Part shown: in pieces, positions 16,201 through 29,463 of the stretch
Position numbering within the stretch: position 1 is the first letter of the stretch
Layout of the letters: each line of letters starts with the position of its first letter
NCBI GenBank assembly: GCA_008933995.1
Contig: WARS01000016.1
Span: 8,325,848-8,389,847, forward strand
DNA length: 64,000 nt
Reading direction: 5' to 3'
From: Datnioides undecimradiatus
Lineage: Eukaryota; Chordata; Actinopteri; Lobotiformes; Datnioididae
Position numbers and translations under genes: made by a program
Notes under the pieces: model-generated
The model's input: the letters and a program-made list of their open reading frames with translations, nothing else
The model's database searches: none
Told to the model about the DNA's origin: nothing

Positions 16201-17750
16201 TGCAAAATATGTATGTTAACATAGTTATTGTGAGCATGGTGCCATTGTAGTGTTAGAATTTAGCTCACACCACCACTGTATCCAAATACCCCCTCACTGA
16301 GCTGTTACAGTGTCTGTAGTGTGTCTTGTTATATGGTTTATTTATAAAGAATAACATTCATAACTCATAAAGGAACATTTAAATCATAAATATGTTCTCC
16401 TGCACAGTTTGCCACATAAACAGTCTCATCAAGCACAGTTTGAAAAAACTCTTCCTTAGTCTGTGTTTAAGCTGTCAGAGACTCATAATTGTGGACAGAC
16501 CTCCCTCTTTTCATGTTTACAAGCACCTTTATACTTCACATCTTCTCTTTTCATCTTCCATCTTATTAATTTCCTGCTTTGTTCCCTTCTCTGCCCATTA
16601 TTATTCCACCCTTCTTCTACTAAAGAGCCACATTAGCTTGTTTTCTTGCGGGGTGATTTTGCCAAGACGCTGCCATGTGTTTTCTCTTACAGATAACAGG
16701 TTTTGCACACACAGCACACAAACACAGACTAACTGAGAAGATGTGGGAACATGAGTCTTATTGCATTAGTGTGAGTGCAGTGGAAGCTCCAATTCATTTA
16801 TCACATTTCTGTGTTTTTTTAATTTATTTAAGCTCTATTTCAGTCATTCAGTGTCTGAAGCACCCTAGAAACTGTATGCATAGGTTTTGACTTTATTAAG
16901 ATTATTGATCTATTTGTGTCTGTTACATATCCAAAGGTTCATCCTCCTCAAAAGCTTCCTCTCTGCAAGTGCCTGTTACTATGGCAACACACACAGATCC
17001 TGCAGTGGAGAATGAAGGATATTTATTGGTCTCTTCCTGTCTGAATCAAAACACACATGTGAAGTTTAGCCCACGTTAGGATGACTATGTGTTTTATTTA
17101 AAAGCGGAAGAGGGTTGAGTTTCCTCTGCAGAAGGACAGAGAAAGTGGAGTAGGTTAACCTTCCTCCACCCTCGCCTTCCTTTCTCTTGCACAGTTTTGG
17201 CTCAGTGGAATCTCAAGGGGATACATTGCAGGCTCTTTCTTCCCTCTCCCACACACCACAGCATTTGCAAAAATCATGACAAAGGATTTTTTTTTTTTTT
17301 TTTTAAATCAGAACGAGATAGATGCCATGTTGGATAAACCCTGACAATTCAGTAAAGTGAGACCACAGTGGCCCTGCTCATGTTCAGGTTTAAAAGGAAT
17401 AAACGGAATAATGTGGCTCACCGGATACTTTTGGATAATAATGGAGCTTTATGGCACAAAGGAAAAGCTACATTTTAGATACATAGGATCAAATTGGTTT
17501 TGGCCTTCTCATTCAGTTTAATTACATTAGGAATGATTATTATTATTTCATATGTATTATGTGTTGACGACTGACTTTGCCATGTTTTGGTCCACAGTGC
17601 TAGTATGACTGATTAGCCACGTTATTCAGTTAAATATAGCTCTTTTAAACTAGTACAGTGAAAACTGTTGATAGCAATGTCAGCAGGGTACCCATGTGTG
17701 CAGCCTCTGCAAATTTGATCACTCCAAAAAAAAATGAAATCAGGTGGACG
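13230..17750. other. Intergenic region between Ras-dva and fascin 3' ends
   Basis: About 4.5 kb upstream of Ras-dva and downstream of fscn1. It contains a CTCF-like site (15318-15330), a composite fish repeat (15770-16290), a near-perfect RFX X-box (16975-16988) and a T-run at 17288-17304. No gene recognised; open frames here are short and lack any family signature. Confidence 0.5.
15770..16290. repeat. Composite teleost repeat (CAGACATTCATGG / GCTAACA type)
   Basis: Two or three partial internal repeats carry the words CAGACATTCATGG, AATGACTTTG and GGATGAAGCC. A block follows of CTAACACACTAATG, CATACAGCTGC and GAGCATGGTGCCATTGTAG. The second block recurs at 19490-19630 inside fscn1 intron 4 with clear similarity, and a diverged copy of the first block lies at 51890-52020. 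Recognised as a common fish dispersed repeat of uncertain class. Confidence 0.6.
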
Positions 17751-17759
17751 GTGTTCAGA

Positions 17760-19013
17760 GGGAACGTTTTATTGTTTTTATTTACTCCATTCAGTTCAAA
17801 TGTAAGAACATGACAAAGACTGAAATGCTCAATGGAAGGCACAGCCACAGCAACAGCCACACAGATGACTGACTCCATCATGGTGTTCACACACCAGCAG
17901 CAGAATCCCAATTTAAGGCAGACATTTCATCACAAAAAAACATGTGCTTTTGACTTCTTGCAGTTGAATACTACATTATTGTGCAGCTTTAGTGTCACAG
18001 TTTCACACGACTGCATATTTGTCTGTATTTATGTGCATCTGAATGTGTAGTGCTTCAACCACCATCTTCCTTTCACTCCTTTTAAATGAAAGGGTGATCA
18101 TTCTAACGTTTCCTCCTCTTTCATTTGCTTCCCCATGAAGTATAATTGAAAACCTTTCACTAATTTGAAGAAGCAGAGAGAACTGAGTAGATTATAGTCT
18201 TGCGGGAATACCTTGGACTACTTCTATAGATGCATCTGTCTATATACAGATTATGTCTGCCTGCAAATCTAACAGTGAAAATGGAAAACAGGAGAGAGGT
18301 GCAGTAAACAGCATACAGGTGAAGAACATGTTAAATCTGTCAGCCTCGTCCCATTTCTTTCTTTAGCTTCAAACACAGTTTTGCACTTGAAGTTTCCATG
18401 GTTACTATGTTTTTGAAGCATTCAGCGACAAAAAGCCTTATTTACAGCAAACACATGTAAATCAGTAACATCCCATTATCTGATGTGTGCTATGCTTTAC
18501 ATTTTGAAAGAGAGCAGAAGATGAAAGCAGCCGGACATTTAGCGGGAGAAGGTTAGATATTGTAAGTTATGAGTTATCGAGTTATATATGTTCGTTTACA
18601 CCAGTAGTTACCACAGATAGGCACAACTAATGACAGTAATCGTCCTGACATTTATCAGGCATAGCTTGTGTAAAATTTGACTGGAAGTGAAACAAATAAT
18701 GTGCAACCACACTATGATTCATTCATTATACACCAAGTCAATGTAAATCCAAATCCCAAGTAAAAAGCCCAGTAAGAAGAGATACTGATTGAGAAAGAAA
18801 AATAATACAAAATAAAACACTCGTAGTGCTTTGGCGCCATAACTTCCAGTTTATCAGCTTTTCAGTTTCCACCACACATCCATCCAGACAAATTCACAGT
18901 TACACACACAGGGGCACGCGCACATATGCAAAAAAACAAAACAGCTCTCTACAGTATCTATGAACAGGTTGAAGCTTTTGTGTCAGACAGTGTTGAAGTC
19001 CGACTGCGCTTTC
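17760..19013 (-). other. fscn1: fscn1 3' UTR
   Basis: Downstream of the fascin stop on the minus strand, about 1.2 kb without coding signal. Two overlapping-range minus-strand AATAAA signals (plus TTTATT at 17768-17773 and near 17778) mark the probable end; length is similar to the mammalian FSCN1 3' UTR. Confidence 0.5.
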
Positions 19014-22000
19014 TCAGTATTCCCAGAGGGTGGCGCTGTCCGGGGAGTCGGCACTGGCCTTTAGCCCTCCGGCATGGTCTCCTCTAAGATACTTCCCCCC
19101 CAGAGCACGAATGGCCACCTTGTTGAGGTCACAGAACTCAAACAGGAACTGGACAGGTGTGGAGCTGCTGCACACCACCGCCGTGTCGTCTCCAACACAC
19201 CAATACTTCCCCTGGGAGTCTAAGCAAAAAACACATACTTAATGAAGCCTGGCTCACACACATACACGCACATATTCACAATAGCTATGCAGACCATTCT
19301 GTGATGTGTTTACAAATTCAAACTGACTGGTAAATTAACTGATGCAGGACTGCATTTAATGTCATAGTAGGATATGGTAACGGTAATGGAGATATTTGAA
19401 AAACTCTTATGTTCCCCTCTCGTTGAACTGTTTTCATTTTAAGCCACAAGCTGTGAATATTTTAATATGTTAGTATTTTGGTTTATTACCAATTACATAC
19501 TATGCTAACACACCAATGGTTGAGATCATGCTTACCCTTAGACATACAGCTGCTAAACATGCATGTAAACACGTTATCGGGAGCATGGTGCCATTGTAGT
19601 GTTAGCATTGAGCACCACCTCAAAGCACCACTCTGTCTACAGCTGCTAGCCACAAATGTTCGGGCAACAGAATATACTTACGGGTCAAAGGGTACTCACT
19701 ATGCAGAATGGCTTGTGTCAGAGTAATGTATTTTATTTATTATTTTATTAAATCAAAATTACTGATGTAATATTAAGTGAATGGCCTAAATGTTGCAGCA
19801 CGTGAACTTGAAGCTATTTTGTACTGTAGATACTACTGTGCAGCTTGTGAATTTTAACCTGGGGATTGCTTTATCGTGCCCATAAAGCTACATCATTAAT
19901 TTCATATTTTGAGAAGTAACTCATCTCATCAGTTAATGTTATGCAGTAAAAAGTACAATGCATGTAATGTACAAGTACCCCAAAGCAATATTTAAGTAGG
20001 TTACAGCCCGTTAGTTAATGTAATCAGTTATTTTCCACTACTGTTTATTGATAACAGATCGACCCTCAGTAGTTGTGCTGTTTGAATTGATAAAGCCTTT
20101 CAGACTGTTGATTGATGTGGCTATATTATTTTTTTCCCCATTAGATGTTTTAAATATTGATCTTCTCTAAAGCACAGCAGAGTTAAACGGGGCTGTGGTG
20201 AACGATCCTTTTAATGGCCACACCACAAAAAGAGCCAGTAGGGACACTGTGCATCGGGTCGTGTGAATCTAAAATAGTTTCTTGCATTAAAAAAGGTTCT
20301 ATACAAGTCTCAAGTCTCAGATGACTCGTTTTCCCATTAACAAGTCAACTGGCGTATCAATAAAGTAATGAAATGATAAAGAAAGAATAAAGACAATTTC
20401 ATGTTCACTACGATGTAAAGCACTGTTAATATCTTTACACTGTTCTAGCGTTGAAATGACATTTTTAACTGCCTGGGAAGTAGAATATGATGATTTCAGA
20501 GGTTAGTGCTTCAACTGGTGGGATACAAAAAGACCCGATGGCAGACAGCAATGCTGATGAACACGCCTACAACTTGGGAGAGAGACCAAAAACAGAGTGA
20601 AACGGAGGGCTGACGTGCCAGGTGGCAACAAATACGACTCTGTATAATCCAACACTACTTCAATATTATAAAATTATGATGCAATACAAACTTTTACTGG
20701 ATGTGTATAAGGCAACAGCTTGCTAACTTGTTCACCACGTTAACTTTTATAAAGTAATAATATTGAAGCCATTAAATGTAGGATTTGAACATTTCAGGAC
20801 CTCCCACCTTTGAGGGAGTAGGCTCCGTTGTGAAACTCCAGCTGGAAAACATCGTACGATGCACGGTTTGAGTCCAGGGTCGCCACTCCAGCTTTTCGAG
20901 CACCAATGAAACCATGCTCCCCACGCAGGACGATGATTGGACGGTTTATCAGCTTCATCAGGAATAGTTCAGCTTCACCTAAAGAGACCAGCTGATTAGG
21001 GGTGTGTCAGATAGATCTGGGCCTAGTTTTAAATTGTCAGGGTTCAGCTTAAAGCAAAGATAATTATAGCTATATGCATATACGGGTACCAAGATTATCC
21101 TTAGTTGTTGATGTTTCGGAGAAAAAATGCCCATGCTCTCCTGTTTTTGATGGGTTAGACTATGAAGATATCCTACCTGAGAAGAAGCCCTAAATCCTTT
21201 TGATTCCTGATTTCTCTAATTGTCATTAGTTTTGTTTCACTCCTGCTCATTTTTCATACCAGATTGGAAACCTCAGAAACATCAACAGACCTGCGTTGTC
21301 AACAGTTGCAGCTAGCTGCCCGTTCTTCTTAGCGATCACATATTTGCCATTAGCTGCACGCACACACACACGGCCATCGCGCCACTCCAGTTCAAAGAAG
21401 CTGTTGGCTGACCTATAACACACGCATGTTGAAAAAACATAGATTAGCCGACTGGGCAGGATTTGTATGTTTGATCTGAACTGTGTGACGGTCCACATGA
21501 TGCAGACTGTGTGTTGTGTGTGTGTGTGTGTTGTTACTTGGTGGAGGCTGTGCACTGTAGTCCTCCACTTGCTGTCAGAGTCCAGTATTTTCCAGCAGCG
21601 GATCTGAAGGCACACTTCCTGTCCTCACGGCTCATCTCCATCTGGAAGACTTCCTGGTCCCCTTCCTCATCCTGATTGGCTGACAGGTCCATGCCTAGAA
21701 AAGTGGGGCAGTCTGCTGTCAGGTTTCATTTGTCTCTGGAGGTTTTTCTCCTTGTCTGAAACTCCTCTACCCTGTAATTCATGAAGTTCCCCAGATACAC
21801 TCTTAAAGTGACAGAACATGCTGAATTCTGTGTGCCCAGCTGTTAAAGGTGCAGCTACACAGGTTGCATCATGGCAGGGAAGGTGCACAAAGGTACCAAG
21901 TAAGTGGAAGTCAGTGACTATCAAAAAATTTAAGCAGAGGAGCAGAGGAACAAAAAAACCCCAAGTTTTTTCAAACATAAAAGGAAAGTGATTTGCAATT

Positions 22001-24489
22001 ATCAGTTGAGAAATTTACTTGTGACTTGTGCTTTGCAGGTTTTCAAATGAGGCTACTGTGGAATAAAGTCAAATCTAGCTCCTAGTCAATATCGAAACAG
22101 TAGACTTGAGACTAAAACACATTAAAACACACAGACACTAAACTGCAAAAATGAGGACTTCAACTTGACTCCCAAAAGACTTGACATGACACTTGAAAGC
22201 AAAACCACTCAAGTGTTGGCCTGGAGAAATATTACAGCATTAAAAAAATGTCAGGCAAGCCTTGCATCAATAAAAACTTAAACATGCATGCAGTCAGAGA
22301 CTATGCCTCAGGTGTATTGATTGATTTTTGAGCCACTTACAGAACATTTTGTAAACTCATCACTGATATATCATCACCTTACAAGGCAATATGGTGAAAA
22401 TAGTGCCTATATAGACATCAAGCACAAATAATTAGCATTAGCATGTTCCTGCTGTAGCATGTTCGTGTTCCTGACTAGTCCAACAGTCTAATATTCACTC
22501 TCCTTTAAGCCCATTTTGGTTTGCAGAGTCGAGTGATAATTCTCTGTTGACTCATCGGGTGACACTGTTCACATTACAGGAAGTCATTTGACCCATTTTT
22601 AAAATGAAAATACTAATTAGTGCAGCTATAACACAGCTTTGAAAACTGGAGAATGGAAAGACTTGACCTGTAATTCGCTAGAAAAATTGAATCTAGACTT
22701 AGATTTGTCTCAAATGACTTGAAAACAACTTTGAATTTCTCCACCATGGAAGTTCTCAGTTAAAAAAAAAAGCTCTGGCTCTTAATTGAGAGGCTGACAC
22801 AAAAACCTAATTTTCTACTGCTGAGTAGCTGGGTCACAAAATGCCTGTGCATGCTCATACTGAAAAACATATGCGGTATCTTAAAAACTATTTTTAAATG
22901 TATTTTTAAAGTATATATTTTGTCCCTGTGTCTTAAATGTTAAGTATGTCAATAAACGACCAGGTCACAGGTCACTGCCCTACACTGACCTCTTTGAAAC
23001 AAAGAACAGCTTCTTTATTCCATGAAATGAGCACACATACAAATATACATGCATCAAACCATACTGACTGCATGCTGTCAATGATCGGTCCTCTGTTCGT
23101 GGCAGCACAGAGCGTGGCAACAAGACAAAGAGGTTTCATGTGGCATAAAGATCCACATTCAGCAGGACTGTCTGAGTCACACCTCCCTCCTTCTAGCCTG
23201 TTTTCTCTGACTCTCCTCCATTTTATCCCTTTTGTCTCCTAAACCAAACCCTCCTCACTTTCTGTCTGTTCCGAGTCTATTCTGAGATAAAGAATGATGG
23301 ATAACTGCAGACTATAGCTGACCCCGAACCAGCAGCCACAATGCAGGGGTAGAATTACTGCAGAAAAATGCAAGGGAGGCAGAGACTGGCCAAAAAGAGG
23401 GAGGGAGTGGGTGGGTGAGGGAGTGGGTGGGTGAGGGAGGGGGAGGGGGAGGGAGAAAGTGAGAGTATGATAATGAAAAACACATGGTGTGAGGACAATG
23501 AGGTAACAGGACTCTCTAATTCTCTTCTGCTGTCTCTCTCACACACACATACACACACACCAAAATCATGCAACAGCTGCATCTGGTGTGTGCCCAGTTA
23601 TGCAGTGACTTCATCGGCATGGTGAAATGGGATGTTTCTGTCTGGCTCCCTGTGGCTGCAGAGCCTCACCTTGCCTCGTGGAGACGTTTCTCTCGTTGCC
23701 TGCAGTCAGCACGACTTGCGCGTGGCTGCGCTCCAGGCCAAACAGTTCATCCTTCCCCACCCGGGTGCTTTTGCCAGACTTCATTGTGCCCGTGGGGCCT
23801 ACGGGTGCCAGGTAGCGGCCGTTGCAGTCGCGGAATGCCACTTTACCGGAGCGGAACTCCAGCATGTAGCCGGTGTCCTTGTCCGTTTTTGTGGACAGGC
23901 TTCCATCGTTGCGGATGAAGCGGTTGTCAGAGGTCTCGAGGTGGTAGCGCTGGTCACGGTAGACAAGTGTCACGAGTGAGTCGACCCCCCAGGGAATATC
24001 CCGGTCTATGGACACCTCCTGCGCGCTCAGGTGGGCGAAGCGTTTGCGCGCAAAGCTGTACAAGTTGACCTGCGGGTGCACAGCCAGGTGCACGCTCCAT
24101 TTCTCTGCCGGCGAGGCAGTTTGGGCAAAGCAGGTGATCCGGTCCTCGCTGCCGCCGAGGTACCGGCCGTAGGGTTCGGACTGCAGAGACCACCGCCCGT
24201 CCTCGTGCGCGGTGATGACGAAGCGGCAGTCCCGGCCGCGCGTCTCGCTGTCCGCGGTAACGTTGCCGTCTTTGTCAGTGGCGAGGTAGCGGCCCAGGTG
24301 GGAGAGGAGGAAGACGGCGCTGCCGTCCTCCCCGGTCTGCTCCAGGGTCCAGGTCTGCTTCTTCTTCAGGCTGCTGGCCGAGGCGTTGATCTTGAAGCCG
24401 AAGGTCTCCGCTGTCAGATACTTCCCTTCGCTGTTGATGAGCCCCAGAGGGATCTGCAGCAGGTCCCCGTCGGCGCCGTTTGCGGACAT
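19014..24489 (-). CDS. fscn1: Fascin actin-bundling protein (complete, 5 exons)
   Basis: Actin filament cross-linker of filopodia and growth cones, built from four beta-trefoil domains. Exons in transcript order: 24489-23670 (820 nt), 21694-21538 (157), 21412-21291 (122), 20978-20808 (171), 19219-19014 (206); total 1476 nt, 491 residues (human FSCN1 493). Domain 1 keeps [17 protein letters not shown] with S40 matching the PKC-regulated Ser39 of human. ERNVSTRQG closes exon 1, and the protein ends in SATLWEY. Each trefoil shows its GRYL/GKYW/GKYV strand motif. Exon number and sizes match the vertebrate FSCN1 pattern. Intron 1 (about 2 kb) holds a G-rich tract; intron 4 carries dispersed repeats. 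The teleost a/b copy cannot be decided here. FSCN2 and FSCN3 are less likely because residues follow FSCN1 almost throughout. Confidence 0.95.
19490..20050. repeat. Dispersed teleost repeats inside fscn1 intron 4
   Basis: The block at 19490-19630 is a second copy of the GCTAACACACC / CATACAGCTGCTAAACATG / GAGCATGGTGCCATTGTAG element seen at 16140-16270. Immediately after it, 19820-20050 has AAAAGTACAATG, GTACAAGTACCCC and GTTATTTTCCACTACTG, a copy of the AGTAC-rich repeat also found at 10030-10310. Confidence 0.55.
22060..22760. repeat. ACTTGA-rich dispersed repeat in fscn1 intron 1
   Basis: Two segments (about 22060-22215 and 22640-22760) are rich in ACTTGA, GACTTG and TTGAAA words, such as CTCAAGTGTTGG and CAAATGACTTG. 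This is a pattern common to fish intronic repeats. The sequence between them is unique-looking. Class not determined. Confidence 0.35.
23396..23456 (+). repeat. G-rich minisatellite in fscn1 intron 1
   Basis: Runs of GGGA, GGGT and GGGGGA repeat more than ten times in 60 bp, with every run of at least three G separated by one to four bases. Guanine is on the plus strand, which is the template for fscn1. Confidence 0.75.
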
Positions 24490-24601
24490 GATTACTGTGT
24501 GTCAAGAAGAGAAAAGAAAAAAGAAAAGAGATGCTGTGCTTGTTTAGAGACACGGGCAGACGGACAGAGAGGGAGAGAATGTGGGGGTGTCTGAGGGAGG
24601 G

Positions 24602-24637
<36 letters not shown>

Positions 24638-24760
24638 GCTCTGTGCTGATTGATGATGATGAGTGTCCCCTGACTGCAAATCCAGACCGCCTCGCTGGAG
24701 CTGCAGGAGTTGCAGGACTGGGAGTTTTGTTTTATAACGGCAGTACACGCCCCAGATACA
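24490..24760 (-). promoter_or_regulatory. fscn1: fscn1 5' UTR and promoter
   Basis: Upstream of the fascin ATG. A (GA)15 tract lies at 24606-24635 and a minus-strand TATAAA (plus TTTATA, 24731-24736) lies about 245 bp before the ATG, which would put the transcript start near 24705 with the dinucleotide tract in the 5' UTR. Confidence 0.45.
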
Positions 24761-27700
24761 GGCAGAGGAGCTGCAGGGAGATTACTGCAACCCCGTCAAA
24801 GCACCCCACCCCTGTTCACCTCCACACACACATATGGAGTATAAACCCAAACCATTACTAATAACTTATTTCCTTCATATCCATAATTCCCTCTCTTCCC
24901 CTCCTCTAATTGAGATCTGCTCACCCTCAGTTCCACATGGATGGAGCCATTCACAGACTGACAGAACAGTGCTTGTCTTCAGAGCTGTGTGTGCGTGTAC
25001 TGGCTGAGGTAAAAGTTTATCAGAATGAGACGATTTATATGTGACCTCATGTAGTTCTGATCACTTCTGATCACCTTTCCTTTTGTGTACTTTCGGACTG
25101 CAGTCCGGGTTTGGGCTGCCTGAAGGGACAGTTTGAGTGTGCTTCCAACTTTGTGTCCAAGAGTTTGAGCAGGACTTATTTCTTTCAACATGACACAAAA
25201 CCAGGGCCAGTTTTTGTGGCCTCCATCCAATCCACCTTCTAGATGAATTGGGAGAAACAGATACACACCACATACACACTGAAGCTCTCCCACTTGTCTC
25301 TTTCTCTCTCTCCTCTGCTTTTAATTGCCCCTGGTGACATCTTGTCATGGTAACGTATATGTGCTGTAGGGTGAGAGGGTCTGTCCATTATAACGTTTTC
25401 TCCCTGCACCCTTCCTTTGTCTCTCTGTCTGACAAGCACGCAAACTCTGTATGAACACATCACCAACATTTCAGCATTGCATTATAGATCCTGGTGAAAG
25501 CCACACTTGGAGAAACTGTGTTGGATTACAATCTGCAGCAATAAAACATGTTGTATTTTGGAATACACTAGTGGAAATCACCACAGCTAATTAAAATGGT
25601 GGGTTTCCTTTTCCCTGCTTTAGTTGTTTCCTGACCTTGTGATTTCACCTGTTTCCACCTATTGGTCTGGTCATGCCCACCTGCCTCTTTCATCCTCTTC
25701 CCCTGGACCCTGTCATCATTTCTGACTGCACATCCACCTTTATTTATACAGGAGAGCATGTTACTGATTGTGCCCTTATCTTTTCCGCACACCATGGCTG
25801 CAGTAATATTAACAGGGCATTGCCAAGTGCCATGACAAACCAGTACATCCAGTTTTTGTTGAGCCATTTTGTCTCTTCTGGTTCTTCTAATTCTTAAATG
25901 AACCTGATTATGTTGGCACGCTGTTTTGACTGTGTCTTGAAATATCTGAAAAGTGTTTTTTATGTTAGGTTTTATAGATACATGGTTGCATTTGCTATTT
26001 TTTCACCGATGATTTGCTGTGATTTCATATTGCCGACACTGTGATGTCAAAGGTGAATTTGAACTGGGATAATGAAGTTGTAAAGCCTTTTACAAAGTCA
26101 TCAGCATCAGTGAACTAGCTAGTTAGATTACTTCTTTTAGTCTCCAGTGGCTGCAGAGTTCTCTGTAAAAATTCAATAACCTGCACTGTACTGTTGGATG
26201 TAATTTGAGGAAATGTGACACACTTTTCCCCAAGTTTTCTGTTAGTGGAAATTCTACTCTAAAGGTAAAAGGTGGGAAGATTCATGACACAGCAAATTTG
26301 CATAAGTTTGCATGTTTTCCTTAAGACATCAGTATTTATGCAAACGACTGCCCTGCAGTGCTATGTAGTGTGTGTGTGTGTGTGTGCGTGTGTGTGTGTG
26401 TTGTTGTGTAAGTGAACTGAAATAAATCCTTGACTAATTGTTTAAGTCAAAAGTCAAAATGGCAAATGTTGCTCCGTAAATTTTGACATTTTTGCTTTAT
26501 ATCAGTTCAAATTGAAATCCTCTTGGGATTTTGACAGTTCTCCACACATTATCATAAGATATCATTTATATTTTATTGCTTTGGGCACTGGTGAGGTTGG
26601 GTATTTGTTATTAGTTTAGATGTTTGATGTTATTAATTCAAGAAAATATGCATACTGCTTGCTCAGTTACGGCCCCAGAATGCTGTGGGTCATTTTCTCA
26701 AGAAAAAGGGATAATAGCAGAGAAAAGTGTCCCATGTCCCTGGTTTTTCTACAACTGTTGAGATAATTTTTACTTGCTACCATTGTAAAATATAAATATA
26801 GTGCTTTATGATGCCCAGTGCCTCTGTTAGTAAAGATTTCTTAAATAATAAAACTCAGTGAGTTCAGAGCCTGAGTGCAAGAGTCAGTCAGTGAAGTGAC
26901 GGGGAAGGGCACACTGAGGATGGAGTATCAAGTAAAAGCAAAAGAACCGACAACAACAACGTCAACAGGACAGGGCTCTGAGCAAGACTGGGGGGTTGAG
27001 GAATCAATCTCTGTTTGGAGACTGCAGGACATGACTGGGCTAGGACCAGGCCTGTGAAATGTGGAGGTGGGGTAAAAACGCTGGATGCCACTTAGATTTG
27101 ACCACATCGCCCCCAACTGGGCATTCATATAACAACAACAAGGATACGTAGCTGTATATTATGTCACCAACAACCCTCAAAGCTGAGCGTGTTGTAGGTG
27201 CATCCTTAAAAAGAGAGTCCCCCTGATGTGATCTTCCATTGGGCTTCTTCCATTTTGTCTTTTAGTGTTTTTCCTCACCAGTGTGACGGGGTGATCTTTG
27301 ACTGCTCTAGAGCAAGGCGCTAAAACCCACATATTTCAGCTGTGTAATGTTTTTGACAACATAGACCTTTCTCTCAAGATTGAATTGTCATAGTGGGAAA
27401 GCACAGTAAATCCAGTTAATTATGTACAGTGTGACAGTGAATCAGCATGCACATAAGTGTCTTCCAGGATAAATGCCTATACATGTAAAATGAGTGGGGT
27501 TGAGTTTTTATTTTATCCAGGGTCACTGTGGTCTGTATTTTAGACATTTATCTAAGTGCCGAGTTTAGATTGTATTTATTCTAAGTTCTATTATAGTTGT
27601 GATGTAAATTAGTTGAGAGACAGGACTGTCAGAGAAATAGAAAATAAAAGTGACAGACTGTCCTAATGGGCTAAAACAGCGAAATAAGTTAAGACAGAAA

Positions 27701-29400
27701 ATAAGAGCGAAATTGTCCTCTAAACTAATTAAAATTTGAGTATGATTCAATTATGTATTGTCTTCCCATGAATTTAAGAGAGTTTTATGTTTTAATTAAA
27801 AAGTATATATGATTTTTGCCATAGGACATATTTTCAGATCCATAAGTCCTGGCTGCTGTGGCCTCTCGGTCCAGCAGCAAACATGCAGTGCACTTTGGTG
27901 CTCACTAGGTGGCAGACATGCTACCTCTGCCAGGAAACATTTTACACACACACACAGACACACAGTATCGATGTATCAATGTATCAATGAAAAAGAAATG
28001 CAACACGGGGTAGTAGAGCATCTGAAGTCATTGATTGGGGTTGTTTGAGGAGAGGACTTAATGCTTGGATTTTTCAACATGTGGTCAGACATATAGAAAT
28101 ACAGGAACCATGTACACAATACAGCTGAGACTCCCATTGCTTAGCTCACCTTACACATGCTGATTCTGCCGAGGCAGCTAGAGACACAAGTGTTGATTGG
28201 AGTGTTGTTTGCTCACTCACAGACACTGCTGAGGTGGTCACTCTTCCTGTGGACCTTTATGAAACACTTTTTGAGACTGTTAGACAACAATGGTGGTGTA
28301 CTACAATGAGAAGTTCATTCTGGATTAAAAACTATGCGTTGTTTTCCATTCATAGCAGTCAGCGTGGTCACAAGAGATGACGGGCTTTGTTATAAAGACT
28401 GAGAGTAGTAACAACCATATATCTTAGATGAGGTCTGCAGTGGGTTTGTTTGCCTGCAAGCAAAAAATATTCTGGTGCGCCTCACTGTGTGGCTCTGGGG
28501 GGTCCACCACCTGTCTAAACAGTGCAGAAGAGAATATAATACATTAACAGCAGGCCTCTGTATTCTTTAGAGTTGGAGAGAAGAAGAGAGTGAAGAACAA
28601 TGGAAAAGGAAAGAGCTCACATATACTGTACGTGCTTAAGTAGAGAGATAGTAATGCCCATATTATCATGAAATACTTAGGGAAAAGAAAATGTTAACAT
28701 TCATTATTAAATTTAAAAAAAAATCTCTGACAGAGAGGACAGAGAGAAGAGGAAAGAGGTAGAGGAAAGGTAGGTAAAAAAGAAATAAAATCGAAAATGG
28801 AAACATCAAAAAATTCAAGAAGATGCAAGTTTAGAGCTATTGGGATTACATCACCTTGTCGTTTGTATATAAAACCTGCGTATGGTTGCATATCAAGCAT
28901 TTTAAATATTCAATAATGCTTTGTGTGTGTAAAATGTTTTGTTATAAATGGTTAAATAAGACCCATGTTGATTCGCTTTTAGTAAAAAGCTAATAAATGC
29001 CAGGGACTGATTGAATCTCCTTCATCTTCCCTTTTCCTCGTCTCCTTCTCTCGTGCTACTGGAGGAAACACTGGAAGTCCCGCCTATTAGCTGCTCTCCA
29101 CCAATGGGCAGCGCGAGAGATGGGAAAACTATTGAAACTCTGCCCTGGTCTGCGTTTCGTTACCAGCTCTGTCAAGTTAATGTTAACCAAATTGTACAAC
29201 CGGCTTAACTTTTCAAAGTAAGGATCTTAATGAAATCCGAGTCGCTATACATGTAGACATGACATAAAATTGCCAATTTTAAGAGTATTTATATAATAAA
29301 AACTTGGTATTTAATTGTAATATATGGCACAGAACCCACATTAATAGATATGTGCTGTCGTTTGTCCCTTTTGTGCTTATATTTTGAAGGCACACAAAGG
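24760..29400. other. Intergenic region between fscn1 and iqce (head-to-head)
   Basis: About 4.6 kb between two divergent genes. Visible features are a GT tract at about 26365-26402, a CTCF-like motif at 27903-27915 followed by a short CA tract (27944-27966), and an A/G-rich stretch near 28560-28800. No coding region recognised; the open frames at 25568-25867 (-) and 26875-27128 show no family signature. Confidence 0.5.
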
Positions 29401-29463
29401 TTCTTTCCGGTACATCTCTGACTTTTCCTGGCCGGTTTAGCGCAGCTCATTAACAGCTGCCTG

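Noticed and set aside
24031-24594. 187-residue open frame antisense to fascin exon 1
   Set aside because: Shadow of the strongly conserved fscn1 exon on the other strand.
25568-25867. 99-residue minus-strand frame upstream of iqce
   Set aside because: No family similarity, no promoter or splice support; looks like chance or old repeat sequence.
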